Of a stretch of DNA of 35,800 bases, positions 1-6,468 are shown one piece after another. Under the pieces are notes generated by a model. That model was not told the DNA's origin. It searched no databases and saw nothing but the letters and a program-made list of their open reading frames with translations. Position 1 is the stretch's first letter. Each line of letters starts with the position of its first letter. The translations under genes and the position numbers were made by a program. Source of the DNA: a virus; IMG/VR virus record IMGVR_UViG_3300031746_000085, positions 1-35,800 of that record, one strand, 5' to 3'.

Positions 1-44
1 GCATTTAAAAACGAATAAAAAAATAAACATACATTTATATGCCT

Positions 45-70
45 GCCCTTAAAATAATGCGTTTAAGGGC
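45..70. terminator. hairpin, possible terminator of an upstream gene
   Basis: A perfect 9-bp inverted repeat (GCCCTTAAA at 45-53, TTTAAGGGC at 62-70) encloses an 8-base loop and is followed on the plus strand by a T-rich stretch (TTGTTTTG). This fits an intrinsic terminator for a rightward gene ending before the window, or a bidirectional one. No gene end is visible, so the role is inferred. Confidence 0.45.
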
Positions 71-331
71 TTGTTTTGAGGTCTTCCCCTCTGGTACCTG
101 TTTGAATTTCCTGTAAAAAACAAACAAGACAAGGTTATTTTGTTTGATATTAGTTTTTATATTAACTTTATAATGTAATAATAGCCTATATATCAATCAA
201 TTAGCTGCATTACTAATTAGATTTGAAATTGAAAAAAGTTTTTAAAATTTGGGCCACTCGGTTTGTTTTTTTTGTTTTGTTTTAGGGAACGGCCACCCGA
301 CTTTATGGGGGTTACCACCTCCCAATCTTTA
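71..331. other. non-coding stretch with a G/C-rich patch
   Basis: I see no gene here. The DNA is very A/T-rich except for about 250-330, which carries two near-copies of GGCCACYCG (252 and 294 areas) and a short hairpin-capable GGGGG/CCTCCC pair around 317-335. A short open frame through it (249-452) uses a non-ATG start and encodes low-complexity Asn/Lys/Thr sequence, so I do not call it. An origin, packaging or attachment function is possible but unsupported. Confidence 0.4.
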
Positions 332-424
332 CAAACAAACATTTACAAATAAACATTTACAAAAAATAACACAAACAAACATTTATAAAAATAATTTAAA
401 AAAAATAACACAAACAACCATTTA
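332..424 (+). repeat. iteron-like direct repeats
   Basis: Four copies of a 14-base core, CAAACAAACATTTA, lie in direct orientation at 332-345, 346-359 (CAAATAAACATTTA), 372-385 and 411-424 (CAAACAACCATTTA). They are separated by A-rich spacers including two AAATAACACAAACAA-type blocks. The array is in the only long gene-free stretch of the window, a few hundred bases from the ends of the replication genes. Direct repeats in A/T-rich DNA resemble iterons of replication origins, but no initiator site is known to me for this sequence. Confidence 0.5.
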
Positions 425-734
425 TCAAAAAAATAGCACCACAAAAGCATAAAAACATGGGTAAAAACAGCCAAAAAATATCAAAAAAGTTATTTAAGTA
501 TATATCAAGCAATTAAGTTTTGTTTTCTCGGGAAAATGGAGCATTTTTTTAGGTAGTTTATATGGGGTTTCAGAGGTATTTATTTTGGAATTTTAAATAA
601 GGATGAATAAATGCTTATTTTGTAATAAAGTAAAATATTGCGGTAAAATGTGTGGTGTAAAATTTATTAATGAGAAGAGGTAAATTGTGAAAATTAATAA
701 ATGTTTGCTATTTTAATTGATTTAAGAGATTATT
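425..734. other. A/T-rich gene-poor stretch
   Basis: No convincing gene is visible apart from the doubtful 26-codon frame at 603-683. There is no clear promoter or hairpin. It lies downstream of the leftward gene that ends at 735. Confidence 0.4.
603..683 (+). CDS. possible micro-protein with CxxC pairs
   Basis: A 26-codon ATG frame encodes a peptide beginning MNKCLFCNKVKYCGKMCG, with cysteines at 4, 7, 13 and 17. The spacing C-x2-C-x5-C-x3-C and the YCxxxC ending resemble half of a MYND-type zinc knuckle. It stands alone on the plus strand in otherwise gene-poor DNA, has no clear TAnnTTTG promoter and is short enough to be chance. Treat it as a candidate only. Confidence 0.2.
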   Translation: MNKCLFCNKVKYCGKMCGVKFINEKR

Positions 735-914
735 TTACATTAAGTCATAGTTAGTATCAACTTCGGGTATAAAGTTCTTCTGTGGCGATATAATTGCATC
801 AGAAATGGCATTTACTTTATAAAGTTGTGAGCAGGTTTTGCACCTCCAAAGTTTATTTTCAAAAACTTCGTGAGTTTCTGTGGAGGTGCAAAAGGGGCAT
901 TTATTGGGTTTCAT
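735..914 (-). CDS. small zinc-ribbon protein (59 aa)
   Basis: This frame encodes 59 residues with two CxxC knuckles (Cys6/Cys9 as CPFC and Cys25/Cys28 as CKTC), the usual geometry of a zinc ribbon. Its ATG lies inside the 3' end of the upstream leftward gene (14-base overlap), which suggests translational coupling as the last gene of the replication operon. A basic, aromatic core (KLWRCKTC) fits a nucleic-acid-binding ribbon. The exact role is unknown. It is below common length cut-offs and easily missed, but the motif and the overlap make it credible. Confidence 0.65.
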   Translation of the reverse strand: MKPNKCPFCTSTETHEVFENKLWRCKTCSQLYKVNAISDAIISPQKNFIPEVDTNYDLM

Positions 915-1350
915 GGCGGTTATTTATTCTTCCTTTTTTTACCAAATAGCTTAAAAAGTCTTGCTCCTGCTTGCGTTCATCGTAGTAATGATTGATAGAT
1001 TCGTGTGAATTATAGCATTTGTTACAGTCTGCGTAGAACTTTGCATCCCACTCTGCGATAACGTCTGCTTTGTGAATTTCTATTGCGGCAAAGATATTTT
1101 GAATGCCCTGCTTGTCGTTCCACTTGATTTTGTTCATCATAAATTTGTCAAATATCTTTTGCAGGTCAATCAGCTTCAATTCTGGAGCAAGCTTTTTTAG
1201 GCTAACGGACCAGTCCTCAATTTGGGATTCATTGATTGGGAATGAAACAAGTTGGTTTACTTTGAAAAGCTCATTGCACAGGTTGTTGTCCGGTAGGTGT
1301 GCGATACTTGTTTGTGCTGTAACTGTTGTTAATTTGTTTTGAGTTTCCAT
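901..1350 (-). CDS. putative replication accessory protein (149 aa)
   Basis: A soluble, mainly helical protein of 149 residues. The central stretch around residues 50-95 (LAPEL...DLQKIFDKF...KGIQNIF pattern) is of a type I associate with proteins encoded next to replication initiators in Bacteroidota phages, but I cannot name the family. It overlaps the preceding replication gene by 80 bases in another frame and overlaps the zinc-ribbon gene at its end, so the three probably form one transcript. Start chosen: ATG at 1350; a later start is possible because the first ~28 residues (Thr/Asn/Leu-rich) look poorly conserved. Function is inferred from context only. Confidence 0.6.
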   Translation of the reverse strand: METQNKLTTVTAQTSIAHLPDNNLCNELFKVNQLVSFPINESQIEDWSVSLKKLAPELKLIDLQKIFDKFMMNKIKWNDKQGIQNIFAAIEIHKADVIAEWDAKFYADCNKCYNSHESINHYYDERKQEQDFLSYLVKKGRINNRHETQ

Positions 1351-2203
1351 TTTTTATTGAGTTGATGATGTTGATTAAGTTTGAATTTATTTGTGAAAGC
1401 TTTAGTTGGTTTTTGTGGTATGGATCCCATTTTTCGATAAGGGACAGGATATGTCGCCACGAGTTTATTGTTCCTTGGTCTGTTTTCTCAATGCTGACAG
1501 ATGCAAGGTATGCGACAATGGCAACCATGCCTTTTCCTTCCTGTCCATCAAATTTGCCCGGCAAACCTGTTCTTTGAATCATGAACTGATTGTAAACTTC
1601 GATACACGCCGTAAAAACCGAAGGGACTTTTTTGACCACGTGCGCGCCCGCGCCTTTTTCTTTTTTTACTGTTGGCAGTTTTGCATTTACAGGTTTAGGG
1701 GTAAATGCCGTTTCTTCTGTTTCAAAAAAGGAGGAATCATTTACATCGTTAGTCGAACTTGTTTCGACAATACTGTTGTTGTTTTCTTTATTTATTACAT
1801 TACCATTAACATTTACATTTACATTATCATTTACATTAACAGCGATGTTTGCGATGGTCTGCGATGCTTTGCGACACTTTGCGATAATTACAGCCTCCGC
1901 TAATGTTATTTCATCTTTTATAACTTTTGCGTAAAGGTCTGTATTCCACCTTTTTAAATTGCCTAAGGCTCCTGACTCCGCTTTTGAGGTTTTACTTTCT
2001 TCGTACTTTACAAGATCCCTTTTTAGCTGAAGCTTGATTGTAATAAATGAAATATTTACAATAGGGTTGTCGGAAATCGGGTTTTCATCCGACACATATC
2101 TGAAAATGTGTCGGATTAATTCTGCGGCATCTTTATCCGAAAGAGTTTCAAAAAGCTCTTTGTGATCCGAATAAAGTACAAATGATTTTTTATTTTCAGC
2201 CAT
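1271..2203 (-). CDS. replication initiator-like protein (DUF6291-type)
   Basis: A 310-residue protein starting MAENKKSFVLYSDHKELFE. This opening, followed by an acidic/helical block with LIRHIFRYV and a basic RDLVKYEE helix, is typical of a family in Bacteroidota phages and prophages annotated as DUF6291 (name from memory) and found with replication genes. The middle (about residues 110-200) is low-complexity, rich in Asn and Val. The C-terminal ~90 residues (YNQFMIQRTGLPGKFDGQEGKG...) form a second helical domain of the type seen in phage replication/helicase-loading proteins. The open frame extends upstream to a TTG at 2320, but the family starts near KKSFVLY, so the ATG at 2203 is preferred. 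A promoter at 2347-2376 leaves a leader of about 140 bases. Confidence 0.65.
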   Translation of the reverse strand: MAENKKSFVLYSDHKELFETLSDKDAAELIRHIFRYVSDENPISDNPIVNISFITIKLQLKRDLVKYEESKTSKAESGALGNLKRWNTDLYAKVIKDEITLAEAVIIAKCRKASQTIANIAVNVNDNVNVNVNGNVINKENNNSIVETSSTNDVNDSSFFETEETAFTPKPVNAKLPTVKKEKGAGAHVVKKVPSVFTACIEVYNQFMIQRTGLPGKFDGQEGKGMVAIVAYLASVSIEKTDQGTINSWRHILSLIEKWDPYHKNQLKLSQINSNLINIINSIKNGNSKQINNSYSTNKYRTPTGQQPVQ

Positions 2204-2346
2204 AGCTTTAAAATAGGTATTCCCATCCAGAACATAGCGACAAACTTGCGGAGAGTACGCATTTGTTCCTTCAGGGAATATTATAAATAATATGTGATTG
2301 TAGAGTTTGACATTTTGCAAGTTTGTTATTTAATAATTTTCTTCGG

Positions 2347-2376
2347 CAAATGTAAATAAATAATTTAAACTACAAA
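2347..2376 (-). promoter_or_regulatory. leftward promoter for the replication genes
   Basis: On the minus strand, TACATTTG (2354-2347) matches the Bacteroidota -7 consensus TAnnTTTG, and TTTG (2376-2373) sits 18 bases upstream as a -33 box. It lacks the TGTTACA element of the late promoters, consistent with host-type early transcription. Confidence 0.65.
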
Positions 2377-2439
2377 GGAAAAAGTAAAATAATTTTAAAA
2401 CTATCCAACTCATCAAGATTATTGACAAGCCGGAATTTT

Positions 2440-3129
2440 TTACTGGTAAATGCTATTATTCAAAACATTCTGAACGTGCGAAGGAAAGAACTTGCCTCCC
2501 TTTTTTGCCCTATATCCTGCAAGGTTTAGTTTGTCAGCAATTTTAGCTGCCGATAGTTCGTCTTTGTTTTGTTTAATGATTGCAATAATGTCTTGCTCTG
2601 GTTGGTTCTTAACTAGCATGCCATCTACTTTATCAAAGCCAAATAAATAACCTGAGTACATCTTGCCTGTGGCTTTTTTGTTATTAAGGACTACTTTAAT
2701 ACGTTCTCCTGTCTGCTCACGTTCAAAGGCTGCAAATGCAATAAGTATAGTGAAGATTAATTTACCTGAAGCAGTGGTTGTGTTAAGGGTTGCTCCGTTT
2801 AAATCTACTACATGGAGCTCTATTCCAAGCTTATTCCACTTTTCTACTGAGATAAGTGCATCAGTTGTGGACCTAAATAGCCGATCAGGTTTAACGCAGA
2901 TAACACCCTTAACATGTTTTGTAAGTAATAAACAAAGTTTACTTCCTTCCGGACGTTTGTCAATTGGTATTGAACCGCTAACACCTTCATCTACAAATAC
3001 CTTCTCCAACTGTAAATGCTTAAATTCGCAATATTCTCGTATGCGTTTTTCTTGAACTTCTTTTGACTCGTCCTGTCTGTCGGTACTGATTCGCACGTAT
3101 CCGTACACTTTTGTTTTTGTAGTTTCCAT
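2440..3129 (-). CDS. serine recombinase (resolvase/invertase family)
   Basis: This 229-residue protein is a site-specific recombinase that would cut and rejoin DNA through a serine-phosphate link. The N-terminal catalytic domain shows YVRIS (nucleophile Ser15, Arg13), the KPDRLFRS motif at 80-87 with the conserved arginines, and the long E-helix FEREQTGERI at 135-144. The C-terminal part (about 188-226, SAAKIADKLN...GKFFPSHVQNVLNN) resembles the DNA-binding end of recombinase domains in larger serine integrases, but the protein stops there, so it is resolvase-sized. It lies 2 bases after a 93-residue partner gene. Roles could be integration, dimer resolution or inversion of a segment; I found no obvious crossover sites in the window. 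Confidence 0.9.
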   Translation of the reverse strand: METTKTKVYGYVRISTDRQDESKEVQEKRIREYCEFKHLQLEKVFVDEGVSGSIPIDKRPEGSKLCLLLTKHVKGVICVKPDRLFRSTTDALISVEKWNKLGIELHVVDLNGATLNTTTASGKLIFTILIAFAAFEREQTGERIKVVLNNKKATGKMYSGYLFGFDKVDGMLVKNQPEQDIIAIIKQNKDELSAAKIADKLNLAGYRAKKGGKFFPSHVQNVLNNSIYQ

Positions 3130-3131
3130 AA

Positions 3132-3413
3132 TTATATTTGTTTAAGGTTAATAAATAAAGGGTTAGTAAACACTAATTGTTCTGGTTTAACTTTCATAAT
3201 AGTTCCTGTCTTATAAAGGTCGTGAATTGTTTTGCGGTAAAGAGTTAATGGAATATTTAATTTAGGAAGTATTGCGGCGGATAGCTCAGATGGGGATAAC
3301 CCTTTTTTTATTTTCGACATAGCAATTATCTCTGCCAATACTTTTTCCATATTGCTATCTTTTTTACGAGATAATGCAATAGCATATTTTGCTTGTTTTA
3401 AGTTTAGTTCCAT
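3132..3413 (-). CDS. small helical protein upstream of the recombinase
   Basis: A 93-residue protein starting MELNLKQAKYAIALSR. The stretch around residues 36-75 (KGLSPSELSAAILPKLNIPLTLYRKTIHDLYKTG) has a helix-turn-helix/winged-helix feel, followed by a β-like tail, so a DNA-binding regulator or recombination directionality factor is possible. I do not recognise a family. The open frame extends to 3467, but that extension overlaps the promoter at 3437-3467, so the ATG at 3413 is taken. It is co-transcribed with the recombinase (2-base gap). Confidence 0.6.
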   Translation of the reverse strand: MELNLKQAKYAIALSRKKDSNMEKVLAEIIAMSKIKKGLSPSELSAAILPKLNIPLTLYRKTIHDLYKTGTIMKVKPEQLVFTNPLFINLKQI

Positions 3414-3436
3414 GTTTAGTAATTTTTTGTTCGGCA

Positions 3437-3467
3437 CAAATATATAGTACATAAAATTAACAAACAA
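3437..3467 (-). promoter_or_regulatory. leftward promoter for the recombinase unit
   Basis: Minus-strand TATATTTG (3444-3437) matches TAnnTTTG, and TTGTTTG (3467-3461) lies 16 bases upstream as a -33 box. The predicted start site is about 20 bases before the ATG at 3413. Confidence 0.6.
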
Positions 3468-3493
3468 GTAATTTATAATAAATTATTAATTTA

Positions 3494-3892
3494 TTATTTA
3501 TTTAGGTGTAAAATCTTATATTTTTTTTTGAGGGTATTTTCAAGAAGGTATATCCAGTTCCATTGCAAATCAGTGCATTTATGTCTTGCATTATCCCAAC
3601 AATGATGTTCGTCAATTGTCATAAGAATTATGTTTTCTGGGATTAATTTAAAATGAGGGTATTTGTTTTGCCCTTTAGGAAGTATGTGAGCAAAAAATGA
3701 AACATTGTATTCTCCAAGGAAAGTTCCCGAGATTTGGCTATAAGGCCCGCGTTCTTCAAAAATCTTTTCAAAAATATCTTTTTCTCCAGTAGGTTTCTTT
3801 TTATAGGACAAACCTTTCTTAATTTTAATTACTTTCTCAGGTTTAGGCTGAGGATTGAAAGTATTGCAGGATAGTTTTACAAAGTTTGCCAT
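3494..3892 (-). CDS. HNH-like / recombination-endonuclease-like protein
   Basis: A 132-residue protein whose second half carries AHILPKG (His69), a proline/phenylalanine-rich spacer, ENIILMT (Asn87) and DEHHCWDNARH (His96/97). This H-N-H spacing resembles HNH nucleases and the phage NinG-like recombination proteins that begin with a zinc-free sHIlpK motif. The first 45 residues are basic and likely flexible. Its ATG overlaps the stop of the exonuclease gene by one base, so both are likely made together and may act in the same recombination or DNA-processing step. Alternative: a nuclease-fold protein without catalytic activity. Confidence 0.55.
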   Translation of the reverse strand: MANFVKLSCNTFNPQPKPEKVIKIKKGLSYKKKPTGEKDIFEKIFEERGPYSQISGTFLGEYNVSFFAHILPKGQNKYPHFKLIPENIILMTIDEHHCWDNARHKCTDLQWNWIYLLENTLKKKYKILHLNK

Positions 3893-4707
3893 TACATTAA
3901 ATCACCCTCTACAATATTAGCTTTTAAAAGAAATTCGGAATTTCCGAATGAAGTAAATGCCTTTGTTTTTGGTTTTTGAATTGGTGTTGGTATTGCGTTA
4001 TCCCTTCTCCATTGAAGCATGTTTATTACATCTGATTTCATATATGGAACGTAAATTTTTCTCCACGCTAAATGATTTTCAGGTGGTATAAATAATATGT
4101 GTAGCGATCCTATTTTGCAATCGTGCTTCTTTTGATATAAATAAGAATATAAACTTAATTGGAGAGCGTATTTTACAAAGTTGCAATCTTGTAAATGCGA
4201 TAAAGGGCCAAGCAAATATTGGCCATATTTATTAGTGTATTCTATTCCCCTAGAAAGGTTTGTTTTGTAGTCCCCGAAATCAATTATAGATTTCTTTGAA
4301 CTGGTTAATTGGAACCGGTTATCTGTTTTACCGGCCAGTAATTCTTCTTCACTAAAAATTATCTCTTCAGGGAATATTCTGTAATACGATGAGTATTCAG
4401 CCATAATAGACTTAATTGTAGGGCTTAAATATTCATTCTCAGGAAGTGTCGTTGCGGTTTTTTGGTAAAGTTCTAAAGCGTTATGAATGCGATTGCCATG
4501 GTCAATAGCCTTATCTCTTTTGTTGTCCCATTCTGATAATATTTCAGTTTGTGATATACCTTGTTTAATCGCTGACATTTGACTTATTCCTTCTCTATCA
4601 AATTTTTTTGAGAATAATCCAAGGAAAGCAGATACAGACAAATATGTTTTACCATAATTGTCTGTATATGTATGTGTGGTTTCATCTAAGGTAACTATTG
4701 TATTCAT
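3892..4707 (-). CDS. PD-(D/E)XK exonuclease (RecB/Cas4-like fold)
   Basis: A 271-residue nuclease-fold protein. Visible motifs in order: GNRIH (His75), an acidic strand SEEELLAGKTDNRF (Asp129), the catalytic IIDFGDYKTN strand (Asp143/Asp146/Lys148) and the YALQLSLYSYL helix (Gln183, Tyr187). These are the motifs of RecB-family and phage recombination exonucleases, which resect double-stranded ends with Mg2+. Residues 196-230 form a β-rich tail (GSLHILFIPPENHLAWRKIYV). It follows the 277-residue gene with no gap and overlaps the HNH-like gene, so it lies in a recombination operon. The fold call is firm; the exact substrate is inferred. Confidence 0.8.
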   Translation of the reverse strand: MNTIVTLDETTHTYTDNYGKTYLSVSAFLGLFSKKFDREGISQMSAIKQGISQTEILSEWDNKRDKAIDHGNRIHNALELYQKTATTLPENEYLSPTIKSIMAEYSSYYRIFPEEIIFSEEELLAGKTDNRFQLTSSKKSIIDFGDYKTNLSRGIEYTNKYGQYLLGPLSHLQDCNFVKYALQLSLYSYLYQKKHDCKIGSLHILFIPPENHLAWRKIYVPYMKSDVINMLQWRRDNAIPTPIQKPKTKAFTSFGNSEFLLKANIVEGDLM

Positions 4708-5541
4708 TTATCCAACTTTCAATTTTTTAGCTGTTGAAACCTTTGCTTCCATAGGAGTAGTAATAATTTTAAAATTATCTCCCTCTGTAACCATAGATAA
4801 GGTAGATTTATTGTCATTTTTAACAACAACCATTTTAGCGGGAGTAACTTCTTTATTTTCTTCTAATTCAAAATCATCAAATACAACAGGCTCAACCACA
4901 ACAACAACTTTTTCTAAAACAGCTTCTTCTGCAACAATTTCTTCATCGGTTACTGCGTGAAACACCATTGATCCCATATCTTCTAATATTTTTGTAGCTA
5001 CATCTCTTTGTTGGCTTTTATCCATAGCTTTAAATGCTACTTTATCAAAGTTTTCTTTGCCCTCTGAAAATTTTAATACAAGTTGTTCATCAGAAAATGA
5101 TTTTTCTCCTGACATATAAGACTTTGCTTCGCCATAAATTAATTCTAAAGTTTTTACAACTTCATTAAAGTTTTCAAATTCAGATTCATCTTTAATAGAT
5201 GGCGTAGTTAAATTAATTGTTTTATCTCCTCCAAGTATTTTATATTTACCAGCAATAACAAAGCCTTTATCATTATATGTAATTTTAGTAATTTCAGTAC
5301 AAGAAACATTATATACACCCTCTTGTGAATCATTGTTCTCATAACCGCATATTTCAAGTAAATGCTTTCTTAATGATTCAAATGCTAATTCTAACTCTTC
5401 GTGTATTGGAGCTTTTTTCTTGCTTACATGCTCATCAATAAATGTGCGGCGCCCTTTATCTGATGTGTTGGCGTAAGTAATTACAATTCCTTTTAAGCCA
5501 GAATTTACTAGCTTTATACTGTTTATGTTCATGTTTGTCAT
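4708..5541 (-). CDS. conserved phage protein of the recombination operon, unknown
   Basis: A 277-residue protein with an N-terminal ~160-residue ordered region (β-strands around INSIKLVNSGLKGIVITY, a helical EELELAFESLRKHLLEICGY block, then YNDKGFVIAGKY and INLTTPSIKD strands) and an acidic, Val/Glu-rich C-terminal tail. The layout, an OB- or β-barrel-like core with an acidic tail directly upstream of an exonuclease gene, would suit a single-strand DNA-binding or annealing partner, but I see no decisive motif. Its ATG at 5541 has a second in-frame Met three codons later. Real gene: confident; function: not known. Confidence 0.75.
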   Translation of the reverse strand: MTNMNINSIKLVNSGLKGIVITYANTSDKGRRTFIDEHVSKKKAPIHEELELAFESLRKHLLEICGYENNDSQEGVYNVSCTEITKITYNDKGFVIAGKYKILGGDKTINLTTPSIKDESEFENFNEVVKTLELIYGEAKSYMSGEKSFSDEQLVLKFSEGKENFDKVAFKAMDKSQQRDVATKILEDMGSMVFHAVTDEEIVAEEAVLEKVVVVVEPVVFDDFELEENKEVTPAKMVVVKNDNKSTLSMVTEGDNFKIITTPMEAKVSTAKKLKVG

Positions 5542-5564
5542 TTTTTTGTTTTTTGTTTAAATAA

Positions 5565-5858
5565 TTATTTTTTTGTTGCAATATACCTTAATCTGTTATA
5601 GTCAATTACTTTGCCAAAAGAAAGGGTAACAAAGTTAAGCGATTGTACAAGTCTTATAAGTTTAATGTCAATATAATATTCGCCATGTTTAAGCCTTATA
5701 AATTCGTAAGAAATTCCGGGTGAGCATTTTGTAAAAAAATCTTCTATGGATAGCTTAATGTCGGTGCCACCTCCTTCGTTACACCTTATAAATCGCAATA
5801 CTCTATTAAATGTTTTAGTGTCTAAATTTATTAAAATAAACTTAACTGGTATAATCAT
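5565..5858 (-). CDS. hypothetical protein (97 aa)
   Basis: A 97-residue basic protein with alternating β-strand-like hydrophobic segments (MIIPVKFILINL, EYYIDIKLIRLV, FVTLSFGKVIDY) and an Arg-rich helix RVLRFIRC. No recognised family. It begins at the stop of the 60-residue gene and lies 23 bases before the 277-residue gene, so it belongs to the leftward early operon. Confidence 0.6.
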   Translation of the reverse strand: MIIPVKFILINLDTKTFNRVLRFIRCNEGGGTDIKLSIEDFFTKCSPGISYEFIRLKHGEYYIDIKLIRLVQSLNFVTLSFGKVIDYNRLRYIATKK

Positions 5859-5859
5859 A

Positions 5860-6042
5860 TTACTGTTTAATGTATAAAGTTTGTTGCACTACAGTAAATC
5901 CGTTTATTTTAAGAATTTCATCAACAGCTTTTTGGGATAATTTACCTTCATTGTATCTTTGTTTTTTAACCCTCATATTAGCTGATAGCCATTTAGTGCT
6001 GAAAACTTCTTTTATTGCTTGTTCACAAGTAAATTTTTCCAT
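5860..6042 (-). CDS. hypothetical small basic protein (60 aa)
   Basis: A 60-residue, Lys-rich protein with a helical N-terminus and a MRVKKQRYNEGKLSQKAVDEILK segment resembling a helix-turn-helix of small phage regulators. It is the first gene of the leftward operon, only 7 bases downstream of a TATCTTTG -7 box, so it would be among the earliest proteins made. No family recognised. Confidence 0.55.
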   Translation of the reverse strand: MEKFTCEQAIKEVFSTKWLSANMRVKKQRYNEGKLSQKAVDEILKINGFTVVQQTLYIKQ

Positions 6043-6049
6043 TCTTTGA

Positions 6050-6057
6050 CAAAGATA
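6050..6057 (-). promoter_or_regulatory. leftward early promoter (-7 box)
   Basis: Minus-strand TATCTTTG (6057-6050) matches TAnnTTTG and lies just before the first leftward gene. A clear -33 TTTG is not found; TGTTACG (6074-6068) is 10 bases upstream. It is the mirror image of the rightward chaperonin -7 box: AATATCTTTG occurs on both strands of this divergent region. Confidence 0.55.
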
Positions 6058-6118
6058 TTAAAATATTCGTAACATAAATGATACAAACAAAAATAAAATT
6101 AAAATAAATATAACAAAA

Positions 6119-6151
6119 GTGTTACACATGTTAATTTAATAAATATCTTTG
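6119..6151 (+). promoter_or_regulatory. rightward promoter of the chaperonin operon
   Basis: TATCTTTG (6144-6151) is a -7 box 20 bases before the first ATG. The heptamer TGTTACA (6120-6126), embedded in the 9-base palindrome GTGTTACAC, lies 17 bases upstream, that is at the -33 position. In the late promoters the same heptamer is 26-27 bases upstream. This promoter is therefore probably regulated differently. Confidence 0.6.
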
Positions 6152-6171
6152 CATAATTAAAATAAATAAAT

Positions 6172-6465
6172 ATGTCGCTAACAGGTGAAATTCGTCAATT
6201 AAAATATGGTATTATGCCTTATCCTTCTCCAAGCTTTGTTGTTATTGCTGGACAAATGGTAGGAGGAAAAGAAAACCCTATGCAGGTGGTTCAAATTATA
6301 AAAGAACATGTTTTAAATGGTAAATGCGAATATCATATACAATGTGTTAAAAAAGATGAAAAAGGTTTTGCTGGAAATCCTTTTATATGGAAAACTTATT
6401 ATAGAGAGCCAGACGAAATACAATATTTTAGTCCAGACGAAATCCATAATTTTTTAGTTATATAA
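6172..6465 (+). CDS. hypothetical protein, first gene of the chaperonin operon
   Basis: A 97-residue protein with a mixed α/β pattern: a central IIKEHVLNGKCEYHIQCV segment and an acidic, aromatic C-terminus (FIWKTYYREPDEIQYFSPDEIHNFLVI). I recognise no family. It is separated by 3 bases from the tandem GroES-like gene and is the first product of the chaperonin transcript, so it may be a cofactor or adaptor, but nothing in the sequence proves this. Confidence 0.6.
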   Translation: MSLTGEIRQLKYGIMPYPSPSFVVIAGQMVGGKENPMQVVQIIKEHVLNGKCEYHIQCVKKDEKGFAGNPFIWKTYYREPDEIQYFSPDEIHNFLVI

Positions 6466-6468
6466 TAA

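Noticed and set aside
332-424. Possible CRISPR array
   Set aside because: Repeats are only 14 bases, imperfect, unevenly spaced (14, 26, 39 bases) and A/C-biased, with no spacers of uniform length and no cas genes.
249-452. 67-codon open frame in the left non-coding region
   Set aside because: It starts with a non-ATG codon and its second half is low-complexity sequence produced by the iteron-like repeats; there is no promoter and no coding signature.
1-900. tRNA genes
   Set aside because: No cloverleaf or T-loop GTTCRA pattern with matching acceptor arms was found in this or other intergenic regions.
1103-1934. Plus-strand open frames opposite the replication genes
   Set aside because: They are shadows of the leftward genes; low-complexity Phe/Thr tracts arise from the complement of Asn/Val and Lys runs.
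2320-3500. Invertible segment or crossover sites for the serine recombinase
   Set aside because: I found no convincing inverted-repeat pair flanking a promoter or fibre gene in the window; short A/T palindromes here are at chance level.
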